DNA of 64,000 bases from Alopecurus myosuroides (taxonomy: Eukaryota; Streptophyta; Magnoliopsida; Poales; Poaceae). Positions within the stretch are counted from its first letter, which is position 1. The number at the start of each line of letters is the position of its first letter. Where the stretch lies: contig CM054060.1 of NCBI GenBank assembly GCA_028641055.1, forward strand, positions 310,730,949 through 310,794,948, read 5' to 3'. The notes beneath the pieces are model-generated. The model was given only the letters and a program-made list of their open reading frames with translations, was not told where the DNA came from and made no database searches. Below are positions 43,932 through 55,117 of the stretch, piece by piece. The position numbers were made by a program, and so were the translations under genes.

Positions 43932-45554
43932 GTTGATATATGAGGTTATTCAAATCCAATAGTCTTTGCTTGTTCGGTGGTAGGTCTAAAAACATTGTTC
44001 TACACTTCTATGTCAGTTTGAACATCAGTCCTCGTCACCCAGTCTAGGTATGTTCATCCGGTCAGCTCCTGGTTCTCCCTCTCTGGAATACTGAAAAATG
44101 GCGAATACTAGATTTATCGTTTGTAATTCGCAAGAAGTACTCTGATCGTGTCTCAAAACTCGAAGTGAGCCTGACCTTTGATAGGATGGTGGCAGATGCC
44201 ATCAAGAATAACGAGCCATTTTCCATATAAAATTATGTTTTATTACTCTGCATAAAAGTCCCATTACCAATTCAACCAATGCAATAAAGTCAACCAAGCT
44301 CAGACCAAGTTACCTTTTTGTTTTGACGCTTCTCTTTCGGTGTCTCCCCCTAAACCAAAAAGTTGATACAAGGATGGTTGAGATCGCTCAATACACTTTC
44401 GTTAACATGGACGGCTGTAAATAATTAAGTCGTATTAAGACGTACATGACCTCTATAATAAATCTGTTTAAATTTCGCCTATAAGTATTCGCACAAAATT
44501 TATATGTTGTGGTGGGCACGTCGTTGCCTCGAACGTGATTAGGATTGGTGGGTGGATGTTTTATAATTTGGGTATGCGTACCATACATAATAAGTCTTTA
44601 TACGGGCATGGATGGTACACCGTATTAGAACAAAACATAATTTTTTAATATAAAATGTCGATCATGCCTTTTCACCAAATTGGGGAAGGGGGGACACCGA
44701 AGCACAACCTTCGTTTTGAACCGATACAACACTAGAGATGGCCTTAAGATATCCAACATAGGCAGATGGGATGATAAATGCATTGGTTCAATTTTCCGAT
44801 GTAGTTTATATGGAAGATTCTGAAGTTCAACAACCCCCATCTCCCATCCTTTTACCATTCATGGAACTTGATCATGTCTGCGTCCTGTCGGACTGACATC
44901 GGCTTTATAGCTTCCCATATAAAAGGGCTATGATATCTTCCGTTGCTCATCCAAGATGGTGTACATTAGCGGTGCATTATGCAGAAAGCTAGAGCAGTGA
45001 GTCCCCAAAACATTGAGTGGTGAAAAACTATGTGTGCAAGCGAGACATCGGGATAGCTTGTTCCACTCCTCTTTTGACAGGAAGAAAGGACTAGGCAAGC
45101 AATGAGGGATCCAGAAGTTGTTCATGCATGTTCATCGTCCTCCTAATGTGGTTTGTTAGTGCCACCGGGCTCGACATGGAAGGAAGATGATGTCCGAGGT
45201 GCAATGAACGTGGGAAATCGTAACACCGTCCACAAATATAGACAACGTCAACATCTAGCATCTTTGGTAATACCAGGCTGGAGAATGGGAGTTTACAGAG
45301 AGAGTTCCGGTGGGATATGACGTAGGAAGTAACTCACTACTATTCCCTTGTTTTGTATGTGATGGGAGTTAGTAGTGGAATTTGAATGAAAAGTAAACGC
45401 TCTCTACTTAGTTGGTATAGCCATGCGGAAAATACATGATTTCAACATTGCCTATCATCTTATATAGCATCGGTAGAGTTGCAATCTTGGCCTGCTCCAG
45501 TAGATCACTTGGAACCCATATGCAACATGGAAAGATATATGTTCAGATAAGTTG
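43932..45554. other. No gene or clear element seen
   Basis: AT-rich DNA right of element D with only short chance reading frames. Nothing in it is supported as a gene. Confidence 0.5.
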
Positions 45555-46140
45555 AGCTTCTTTCCAGGACCGCATTGATAAAAAAAGAGACACAATCAAC
45601 AGAGGAATTGAACAAAACAAGTTGTGCACACCAGCATGCATCAGCTATGGTCTTCTGTTTATATGTGATCTGCATTGACTGAAAGTTCAGAGTTTGTGCC
45701 AGAGCTAAACAGCAACAGATACAGAGGAATACCAACAATTTGCGGACAAGGCAAAATAAAAGTGTCTTCACTAATTAACCCTGAAGCTTGGTAGACAGTA
45801 CATGACAAGTAGTACAAATCCATTCAGTATGAGAAATCTTCAGGTTCCGCACATTCCCTCCAGCAAGCTAGTTTTTTTGGTGCCTATGTTGCTCCTACGT
45901 GAACCGAGGCTTAGCCCGGTGGTTAGCACGGGTTGATGCGTGCTGGCCCGCCCAGGTTCGAGTCTCCGCACTCGCACCTGGTGTTGTACACACCTTTCTT
46001 CTTAATCTGGGCTCTTCCCTTTGTGGCCTAGTAGTTATGTTGCTCCTTCACTTTGGAACTCCAAAGAAAATGAAAAATGAACAAGGTTTGTGCCACAGCT
46101 CATGACACTCTTATTGCACCACAACTTATTGAGTTATAAA
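45555..46140. repeat. Older repeat block, paralogous to 26440-26940
   Basis: Matches the earlier block in the same orientation, with small differences and one insertion, the SINE at 45897-46035. Confidence 0.6.
45897..46035 (+). mobile_element. tRNA-derived SINE (139 bp)
   Basis: Flanked by a perfect 12-bp target duplication TATGTTGCTCCT (45885-45896 and 46036-46047). Inside are RNA polymerase III promoter boxes: box A-like TAGCCCGGTGG (45912-45922) and box B GGTTCGAGTCTC (45955-45966). The paralogous site near 26830 lacks it. It would be mobilised by a LINE reverse transcriptase. Confidence 0.88.
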
Positions 46141-46268
46141 GTGTGTCATTCCCCCCTAAAAAAAGTTAGTTAGGTAATTGCCCATACTCACTGACCTCAA
46201 AATAATTATCCGAAGAAGATCTACGGAAATGATTATGATGTACGGGGAAGGAGCATTCCCTGCTCTAA

Positions 46269-46817
46269 GGCTGGTCACAATGGGCAGGAACTTAGGAGTA
46301 ACATTACACATTTCAATACAACTTTTCTTATGTGGCACGTATTTAATGAAGAGAGAGATGCTTGTGGTAACTAGCAATGTTACCGGAACATCACACACTC
46401 CAAGAAAATTTGAGTCTATAGCCTAATAAATGCATCGTTGCATGACACTACATACATGTTAGACTAGTCACAATGGAGAGTATCATACACTAGTATCATG
46501 GATATGATACTAGTCTATGTAACTACTCCCACAATGGGTAGTAACATATTTATAATATCATATACTATTATATTTATTAGGCTATAGACACATCTTGTCT
46601 TGGAATCCGTTATGTTACGGTATCTACCTATGATACAACTAGCACCTCTCTCTTCATAAAATGAGGACGACATCATTTTTTTTGTCTACGTGGCACTTAT
46701 GTTACCACCTATGTTACTCCCATTATGAGCAGTCTTACTACCCACTGTGGAGGTAGTAATATAGTCTAAAAAATTATATAGATTACTACCGTATGTTACT
46801 TCCCATTGTGACCAGCC
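46269..46817. mobile_element. Foldback MITE, PIF/Harbinger-type (549 bp)
   Basis: GGCTGGTCACAATGGG at the left is matched by CCCATTGTGACCAGCC at the right, next to TAA on both sides (46266-46268, 46818-46820). Long inverted segments (near 46410-46433 and 46564-46600) make a large hairpin. A second end-like GACTAGTCACAATGG at about 46464 hints at a nested or rearranged copy. Confidence 0.8.
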
Positions 46818-46987
46818 TAAAGCGTTTTTAACTCCGAATAAGCAGCGCTTCGTACCTGACCTTCATGGCTGGTGCAATGCCCAAACTCCAGAGGCTCAAG
46901 CTTATGTTCAATGCCAACAAATCATACCAGAATGAGTCCGCCCCTGTCGGCACTGAGCACTTGTTAGGACTTGAAGAATCTATAATA

Positions 46988-47199
46988 CTTCCTCCGTCCG
47001 GGTATATGGGTCCTGCGCGTAGTTTTAGGTCGTCAAATTTGTAAATTTAAAATAAGATATATGTAACAAAAAAATATATCATTAGAAAATATAAATTTTG
47101 TATTTTCTAATCATATAATTTTTATGTTATATAAGTTAGATTATGTTGGTCAAATTAACAACCTAGGAATACGCGTAGGACCTATAATCTCGGACAGAG
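46988..47199. mobile_element. Stowaway-like MITE (212 bp)
   Basis: Left end CTTCCTCCGTCCGGGTATA and right end TATAATCTCGGACAGAG are imperfect inverted repeats flanked by TA. The AT-rich middle has foldback potential (ATTTTGTATTTTCTAATC region). Confidence 0.8.
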
Positions 47200-47201
47200 T
47201 A

Positions 47202-47814
47202 TCTATAAAATTGATCGCCACTAACTTCAATTAATGTTTGCAAGCTGCACATGCAGGGCATCCACGTCATCCGTGATCTCGGTAATATGTAGCACCAGTT
47301 GCGCTCGCTGCCCTCACTATTGCTCGCCCGCTTAGTTTCCTTCGTCATGGATTTTGTCTTGAGCGAACTGTAAATATTACCAGTTGGATCAGCGCTTCGA
47401 CCGGACTAGCCACAAAAAATGCTTCCGTCTCCAGCTCGACCCACCACCATTTATTCTTCTCCTCAAGCTACAACCGAAGGAGAAGAAAAAAAAACCTGTC
47501 GTTCTGCAGGCAAGAGAGAAACAATGCCGCTGCATTGACTGCTGACTGTGCAGTCACTACATGCTTTCCTTTGTCACCACCGGAAACTGCTCCATGGCCT
47601 CTGATCTCCCCTCATTTAACTGCTGTTTTTAATCCTCTTGCAATTACTCATAGATAGTAACATCTATTGGCTCGACATCTCCCACGCTGCAAGATGAAGG
47701 ATCGTTTTAGCGATTATAATGTCTTCCGTCGGCTCCCTCCAGCGGTGGAATCTATATTTTGAGCCCCTACGTTGCCTCTTCTTCAAACTAATCATTTGTA
47801 TCTTCTCAGATAAC
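47202..47814. other. No gene seen
   Basis: Unassigned sequence between a MITE and a LINE end. No supported coding or repeat structure. Confidence 0.5.
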
Positions 47815-48059
47815 TTTTTTTTTATTTTTTTTTTGAAATGGGATAACCCCCGGCCTCTGCATCGAGTGATGCACACAGCGTTTATTAATTATTAAGTATC
47901 AAAGCATAAGTTTACAAGTATATATAGATCACAACGAGAAAAACCTTACAGAACGGGAAATCTCCCTCAAGACCAACAGTCGTAATAAAACTACGAAAGC
48001 CTATTAATATGCCGCCACGTATCTCGGGAGAAAAAAAATCATGTGCCACCGTAAGGAGA
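47815..48059 (-). mobile_element. 3' end fragment of a LINE
   Basis: A T-rich start (47815-47834) followed by GAAATGGGATAACCCCCGGC resembles, on the minus strand, a LINE 3' UTR with its poly-A tail. No coding part is present, and the fragment is cut at 48060 by the LTR of C'. This rests on general recognition of such cereal sequences. Confidence 0.5.
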
Positions 48060-48129
48060 TGTCGCACCCGGACTTCTAGAGGATACTCACCGTACGAACT
48101 GAACAGTATTTTGATTGGATTACGGGGCT

Positions 48130-48583
48130 TGTCGTGGGATAATCACGGCAGATGTTACCGGGGGTAACTGATCTAGGGGCAAGTCGACACAGGTATTTGG
48201 GAGAGGATTTAGCTTGAAGGAAGACATGGCGAAAAGCAATCTAAGAGCCGGAACACAACTCGCCGGATCTCGATATGATTATATTGGATACTCGATAATA
48301 GGTGTTACAGTTATGACTTGAATCTCTCTCAGGCGAAGCCTAGGGGTTGGTTTATATAGTACTCATACCCCCTTTGGCTTGCCATACAAAGCGCTCCTTG
48401 AGTCCTACTCGAACTCTACATACGTATCCTAGCTTTCCTTATCGTAACCCACAATCCGGGTTACGATCCTTACAAGCCCTGGGCCTTCCGGAAGCTTCTG
48501 CGTCCTTAGCCGGATTTGGTCCATACGCCGTTTGGGCCGGATTACACCTGGGGTTGGCATACCGAGTTACTATCCCCTCATCA
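48130..48583 (-). repeat. 3' LTR of E (454 bp)
   Basis: Identical by eye to 54664-55117. The PPT (CTGGGGACTAC on the minus strand, 48584-48594) adjoins it. Confidence 0.96.
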
Positions 48584-49748
48584 GTAGTCCCCAGAATAGC
48601 TTGGGCTTCCAAGATTTACTCTTCGAAGCGCTGGCTATTCCCTACAGAAATATCAGATGCAAACACATGAGGATTAAGACGCAGCGCGTCTATGAATAGC
48701 CGAGACTGGCGCCAAGGAAGCCAGGTAAAAACCCGGCTCTTCTTTTTAGGTTCTTCCTTAATCTCTCAAACTTAAATCTCAATAGGAAACTCCCTGACTC
48801 CACATCCTTCTTGATAACTACCGCTGATACAGGGAAGGCAATTTCCCCTTCCTTTTTCTCTGGATCATATTGGCCTGCGCATAAAATGTGCCTTTCAAAT
48901 TTCGAAATCACCAATTACTCCGCATTCCCCGGGTCTCGACCGTTAGGCCAAGCCTTTCCACCCGGACGGTTATAAATAAAGACCAATGAGCAAATCCAAC
49001 TCTTAACGGCTCATTTCCCCCATTCCACTTCTTCCCAAGCTCGAGCTCGCAGAGTGCCACCACGGGAACCCCACGCATCTCGCCGGAGCCCATCCGACTT
49101 CGTTTGCGCTCCGCCACCGCACGAACCGCTCCAGCTCCCGAATCCGCCGCCAAGCCTCCGATTCGCCGGCCAACGGTCACGAAAGGGCACGAATCTTGCG
49201 CTATCTGTCTCCGCAAGGCCTTACTCCAATCCTCTTCGGTAAGTTCCTTACACCCTCCAGCTTATTCTCGCAATTTCTTAGTTCTTCCTCAGATTGGATC
49301 TGAATCGAGCGGTCCGCGATTTCTCGGGCTGCGCCAAATTAACTCACCGATTTCCACTATAATCACTCCCATAGATAGGATTTATAGCTTGTATTGCTCC
49401 CCTAACTCCAGTAATCACTAATTTGGTCACAAATTTAGAAATAAGATCCCCAATCTAGGCTCGGGCCATCTAGAGTTTCCGCCTTTGCTCTCCCTCCTCA
49501 GAAAATCTTACTTCTCCGGCTCATTCGCAGATAGTATGCGTATAAGTATCCCCCTAGCTTCTCCAAACATTTGCTTTTGCGGAAAGCTCTTTGGGTTTTG
49601 TAAAGTCACTTGATACCCGGACGAACCATACTTAACCCGGCGAGGCAATAGCCGGATTACGTTTAAATTGCCGATAGCTGCTTACCTGCTAACTTCCAAG
49701 TTTTTGTTTCTTACGTCCTTTTCTTCAATGTTTCACCAGGTCAATCCC
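48584..49748 (+). promoter_or_regulatory. Promoter and 5' UTR region of E's plus-strand gene
   Basis: TATAAATA at 48971-48978 is a good TATA box. A probable 5' UTR exon ends at 49238 before GTAAGT (donor 49239), and an acceptor CACCAG ends at 49739, so a roughly 500-bp leader intron seems likely. No other coding sequence is seen. Confidence 0.6.
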
Positions 49749-52700
49749 ATGGCGCCCAAGAGGCAGGGGAAACAGCCGGCTAAGGCTAAATCCACAAACG
49801 CCATTTCAGCCAACTGGGGGAAGTCCTCCATCACCAAGACCAAACTGGAGGAATTGGTAGAGCTTGGAATCCTACCTCCACAGGAATCCATCCGCTGGAG
49901 AGCACCTGGCAACGAAACCCGGCCTTCTCCAGCCACGGATGAGGTAATATGCTTCGTTGAACACGTGACCCGGGGCTTCAGGCCTCCGGGTCATCCCTTC
50001 TTCCGTGACGTCTTAGACCACTACAAACTCCGTATCTTTGATATAGGCCCGAACTCCATTTTAAACATCTCCCATTTTATCGTTCTTTCCGAGTCTTACT
50101 TGTGCACTCCGCCAAGTCTGGCTCTTTTTGTCGAACTTTTCCAGTGCAAGCCGTGTCGCGAAAGCGGCGACGGCGCACTTCTTACTTGCGGCGGGGTTTC
50201 TATCCAGCGCCGCAAGAACTCCCTTATGCCTCCCATTTCTCTCAATTCTCACGTAAAACACTGGCAGCTTTCTTACTTCTACTGCCAGGATACCTCTCCA
50301 CCCGGCGAAAAAAAGTTGCCGGGTTACTCGGAGGGTCAACTTGACATCTCCGAGAAATTCAACGCCTTCGCCCCTGACTCAGACAGGGAGGCGATCTTGC
50401 CTTTGTTAGCTAGGATCTCCATCTTGTCCGCCCGAGGCCTCATCGGACTAAACCTGGTGAAGACCTGGGTTAGCTTCCGCATTCAGCCAAACTCCCTTCG
50501 TGAGAAGCTGATGTGCGAATACTCGGGTCAAACCACGGACCCAATCCGCTTCTCTACCAGCACCCTTGCTCCGGGTGACATCAACAAAACGATTAAGGGT
50601 TTCCTGACAGAGAAACTCGAGGTAATCCGGGGCATAGCCGGATTAGAACCTTTTACCCTCGAGAATCCAGCCCCCGCAGTAAGTTCCCTGCCTTTTGATT
50701 TTGACTTCTGACAGCTTACTTTTATCCGCTTCTCTTGTCTTGATATTAACCATTACTCTGGCATTCTCTCCTCAGGCCGATGACGCCTTCTGGAAGGTCG
50801 ACACCTCTCCTAGTTCCGAAGACGCGGAGGAGGAAGACGATGTCATTGACTCGAATGAAGGTACACACTTGATTCCCTTGCACACGTTATATCCTGCCAC
50901 TTCTTCTTCTTTATGCGGGAACTCGGATATTTTTCAGAGCGAGAGGACCAAAGCGAAGAAGAAGAAACAGACAGCAGGGGCGGGTCCACCAGCGAGGAGG
51001 AAGAGCCGGAGCCGGCCACCAAAGCCGGAACAAAGAGGAAATCCCAGAGGATAGCCCTCCAGGTTTTTACTTCATCTCCTCACACTTTGGTTTTCTGTTT
51101 CCATAACGTCACTCCGGGGCTAACCCCATCTCCACCCCTTTTGATCGTAACTGAAGGAGCCGCCCGCGACTAGGCGCCGAGTAACCCGGAATCATCCGGG
51201 CAACGAGACCCCTAACCCGGTCGCTTCGCCGCCCCCGGTTCAACACCCTGGTATTTGTTGTAAACAAAATTTCTTTCCGATCGTTCCTTTGTAACATAAT
51301 CCCAGGTCTTTCTTGCCATTTTCCAGTCTCTTCCGGGTCTAGTGACGGCTTTCCCTCGGACTTCCCGGTGAACACCGGGTAAGCGCCTTTTCCTGATATT
51401 ACACCGAACTTTCATCCTTTTTTTTTTTTAAAATCAAAGACTAATTGCGCCCTTGCGCCTTCTTCAGAGCCACGGTTATTAGTAGCGACCAGGAGGACTC
51501 CGGGGCTAGGGTCCGGGTCGAGAGCGAGCCGGCTGATGATGCCTTCACCACGACTGGCGACGAGCAAGTGTCGCCACCGGAGCCAGCTAGGCATGACGCC
51601 GAGTATCCAACTGCTTCGCACGCAAGCGAGAAGGAGAAGGGAGCAGCTTCAAGCGCGGGAGGGGGACCAGACTCCGACATTCGGATGACCCGGGTGCCAC
51701 CTCCTGTTACAAGAAATGCTCCTTTTCCCACTTTCCAGGTACCCGAGCCATCTAACCCGGATAACGCTGACTTTAACCAGCTTATGAGCGCTCTTCTCGC
51801 CATGAAAGCTTCAGAAGGGACTGTCTTAGAACGTATGGCTGCAGCACATCAGGTAACTTTCACGTGATACTCCTTATTATACGTCCAGTCCCCAAGTCCC
51901 GAGTATAATTTTCTTTAATTATCCTCGGTACTTCGCATAGTACTTTCCGGTACTCATTTCCTCAGATGAAACACTCTCATGATATCCGGCTCACAGCTTT
52001 ACCCGGCCTTTGCAGGCAGAGATTACTCAGTCAGATGAAGCGTTACTTAAAGCTGAGCAGCTCTTGCTGGCTGAAGTTAAGCGTAGGGAGGCCCTTGAAG
52101 CGGAGATAAAGACATTGAAAAAAGATGTCTCCATTTACAAGAAGAAGTACAATACTGCCCAGTCTTCGCTGAATAACCTGTCGACTCAGCTTACGGACAC
52201 TTACCGTATCTTGCTAAGTAAGTTTGCTATTTGCGATTAATTTGCGTATCTCTATCTTGCTGCTGTAATAACCAACATTACTGATATGCTCTTGCATGTT
52301 TCGATTGCAGGTGCTAACCTTGCTGCTCCGGAGGAGAATGCCATTACTCAAGTTAAAACTCTGAAGACTATGCTCCGGACGTTTTTTGCCGGCACGAAAC
52401 TTTTGCTGGATGCTATCAAGTGGCCTTCTGAGGTATACCCGGGAGAAGATAATCTTATGCAGGCCTTCTCAACGGTGCCTGGATGGATTGAGATAATGAA
52501 GCGCTCAGCTTGCCGGATTGGAATGACCCGGGCCCTTACACTGGCGAAGGCTTATTTTCCTAAGCTTGACCCGGCCAAGGTAACATCCGGGTTTCCAGAA
52601 TTCAAAGCTGACGGGTCCAAGTTTGAGCCCAAGGACTTCAAAGATATTCAACGTGCTGTACGCCCCTCAGCCACTACCTTGGCCGACAAAATGGAGCTGG

Positions 52701-52978
52701 ACCAGATCATGAGTTCATATGACGCTGAGGGCAAAGTTATTTTGGTGGATGCACCTCCTCCTTTTGATATGGTGGAAAGATGGTCGACTGACCTGGCCAG
52801 GAGGAAAGAAGAGGCCGCAAAGAGAGAAGCAGAGCTAGGCGCAAAGCCGTCCACCTCTACACCGGCCGTGCCTCCGCCTGTCCGTCCAGATGTGAAGAGC
52901 CCGAGCAAAACTGCTGGCAAGGCCAAGGAGCAAGTCCAAGATCTAGACCCGGAGGGCCGCTCTCAGGATGCCGAGTAG
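49749..52978 (+). CDS. Intact eight-exon opposite-strand gene of E
   Basis: Coding exons 49749-50678, 50776-50860, 50938-51062, 51157-51250, 51327-51378, 51468-51852, 52016-52217, 52311-52978 sum to 2,541 nt: 847 codons with no internal stop. Exon 1 (310 residues) has the PF04195-like domain (EVICFVEHVTRGFRPPGHPF, GPNSILNISHFIVLSESYL). Exons 2-3 are very acidic and then basic (TKRKSQR, possible nuclear signal). Exon 6 is low-complexity. Exon 7 is a coiled coil (AEVKRREALEAEIKTLKKD). Exon 8 is helical, with WPSEVYPGEDNL and a Pro/Lys tail. The two small exons 4 and 5 are the least certain. It is the only protein this element can make. Function unknown; a role in mobilisation, regulation or packaging is speculation. 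Confidence 0.8.
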
Positions 52979-54023
52979 GATGCTACCTTGTGCTTTTCGT
53001 TTCTCGATACTGATATGATTTTTGTAGTGCGCCTGTGCGCCATTGATGCTGATACTATGACTGTATGCTTTGTTAATTCATGATAACTCTTTGCCTTCCC
53101 TGGCTTTTGATAATATCCATCCTTGTGTTACTTATGAGCTTATTCTCGATACTTCGAACTCTTGCTTTCAATTTCCTTTTGAGACTCGGTTAACCGAGTA
53201 TCGTAGGTTTTGATAGATGGACTTTTCTTTAAGTCCCCAATACTCGGCAACTAAGGTTTACAGACCTTGGTAGTTAAATAGTTTGTTTCTGTTTCGAAGT
53301 CCCCAGTCCCCATGACCCAAAGTACGAGCTATGGGGGCGTGGGCTTTCTCAGATGACATACTGCTGTTTACCAAGCTGAAGACCAATAGCTGTTCTCATA
53401 AATACTGAAGTCATGCTTAATATTTGTTGAGTTTCCGGCTATGTTAGCCTTATACTCTGCATGGACTTGTGGTTTAGATGACCCTTTTGATTACCTTGTA
53501 CTATAAGCCGGCTTTCGCGTGGATACCATGTCGTTGCATCTATACGAAAAACAAAATCAAGCACGCTCCATTGGGCTGCATAGTTTGATTGTAATCGTAA
53601 GTGAACAGATCATGCCACTTTGGTGCGAGTCACATCGAGCTTAAGTAAGAATAATCAAGAAAATTGGCTCCTTCGTCCAGTTATAGGATTGTAGCCGCAC
53701 CCGTTTGTACGAGTAACCAGCCCCCATAACTTATAGGCATCATGGCCGGGTCTCCGGGTTTGTGATTACTTATTGAAGTAGATCAACCCTCCGGAGACCT
53801 ATATTCACGTAATGTATTTCGATGATATTGATGTATTGATAATAACACTGTTACTTACTTGTAACTGAAGCAAGGATCATGATAAGACTCGAAACCATCT
53901 TCTTTTATTGATAAAAATTTCTTATTTGAATCAGCAGGCCGCCTCATTAAAAACCTTCCAGTCCCCTTAGGTACCCTGGATAGGAAAAGAGTGCGTATGA
54001 AACCTGCCGCCCATTACACTGCT
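52979..54023. other. Non-coding 3' region inside E
   Basis: No gene is supported. Several copies of a PPT-like AGTCCCC motif (complement GGGGACT) occur at about 53232, 53297-53311 and 53949, in the same orientation as E's own PPT. Confidence 0.55.
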
Positions 54024-54644
54024 TTAGTTATTCTCGAGAATCGGCCTCGCGTTGGTACGGCCGATACACATTCTCCACTTGCTATGCCCTTTCGTAATGA
54101 GTACCGGATTTGCTAGCCATTCCGGGTATATCGCCCTTGACACGTGATCAGCTGCGGATGGTGGTACGTCTTCTTCTTCCCTACTGAGAGTTTTGAAAAT
54201 ATCGTTCCCGATGAAGCCTACCATCTTAGGGTTTTGTTCTGCCCTAACTTTTGCTTTGTCCCCCTCAGGAGTTGGCTTTTTTGACGTTGCTCTCTCTTCT
54301 AGGTCCACCTGAGAACGGTAATGTTTGAGCTCTTCCTTCCTCTCTGTCGGACCCGTTGTTCCGATCGATTCTTCTTTTTCCGATTGAACACGCGTGTCCT
54401 CCCCTGACACAGAATCAGATTCAAGATTATCACGGCTTGAATTGGAAGCACATACCATACCGATGAAGACGTTGATGCGGCCGACTGTCACGACGGATCC
54501 GGTTTCGAGGTGATCCGACTCTGGCCCCCAGCCAGAATCGTCTACCATCTTCTCTCCTTGGTTGTTGACGTAGATTTCTCCGACGACGAGGTTCCTCATG
54601 TTCTTCCGAGCTTCTCCCGTGATGTAAACACCTTTGGACGCAGG
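54024..54644 (-). pseudogene. gag-RT fusion remnant of E
   Basis: Open frame from the primer site region to a stop at 54024. The first part resembles a gag N-terminal leader (GSVVTVGRINVF, compare the start of D's gag). The end contains YPEWLANPVLIT and SKWRMCIGRTN, matching the RT segment LANPV...WRMCVDYTD of A. A large internal deletion therefore joined gag to early RT and removed protease, most of RT, RNase H and integrase. No catalytic motif remains. The intact short frame could still make a 200-residue protein. Confidence 0.72.
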
Positions 54645-54661
54645 CCCCACGGTGGGCGCCA
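54645..54661 (-). other. Primer binding site of E
   Basis: TGGCGCCCACCGTGGGG on the minus strand, two bases after the LTR end (CACGACA), like that of D with one change. The primer site, PPT and LTRs needed in cis for mobilisation by another element are all intact. Confidence 0.8.
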
Positions 54662-54663
54662 AC

Positions 54664-55117
54664 TGTCGTGGGATAATCACGGCAGATGTTACCGGGGGTA
54701 ACTGATCTAGGGGCAAGTCGACACAGGTATTTGGGAGAGGATTTAGCTTGAAGGAAGACATGGCGAAAAGCAATCTAAGAGCCGGAACACAACTCGCCGG
54801 ATCTCGATATGATTATATTGGATACTCGATAATAGGTGTTACAGTTATGACTTGAATCTCTCTCAGGCGAAGCCTAGGGGTTGGTTTATATAGTACTCAT
54901 ACCCCCTTTGGCTTGCCATACAAAGCGCTCCTTGAGTCCTACTCGAACTCTACATACGTATCCTAGCTTTCCTTATCGTAACCCACAATCCGGGTTACGA
55001 TCCTTACAAGCCCTGGGCCTTCCGGAAGCTTCTGCGTCCTTAGCCGGATTTGGTCCATACGCCGTTTGGGCCGGATTACACCTGGGGTTGGCATACCGAG
55101 TTACTATCCCCTCATCA
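54664..55117 (-). repeat. 5' LTR of E (454 bp)
   Basis: On the minus strand it starts TGATGAGGGG and ends CACGACA. CTATATAAAC near 54884-54893 is a TATA box in the gag-pol direction. Identical to 48130-48583. Confidence 0.96.

Larger units (their letters stand above)
48130..55117 (-). mobile_element. Very young pol-less LTR element E (6,988 bp)
   Basis: Perfect GGGCT target duplications (48125-48129, 55118-55122) and two 454-bp LTRs in which I find no difference base by base. Primer site and PPT place gag-pol on the minus strand. Internally there is only a short gag-RT fusion remnant and a complete plus-strand eight-exon gene. It needs enzymes from another element to move, and its identical LTRs show it did so very recently. 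Confidence 0.96.

Noticed and set aside
45905..45970. A functional tRNA gene
   Set aside because: Boxes A and B are present, but the segment lies in a 139-bp unit with target duplications and no convincing cloverleaf; a SINE fits better.
46178..46426. Short frames over the foldback MITE
   Set aside because: They lie inside a non-coding hairpin element with clear terminal repeats.
48347..48670. 107-codon frame in the left LTR of E, with a near-identical frame in the right LTR
   Set aside because: Its preservation follows from the two LTRs being identical; it carries no recognisable protein and covers the LTR promoter.
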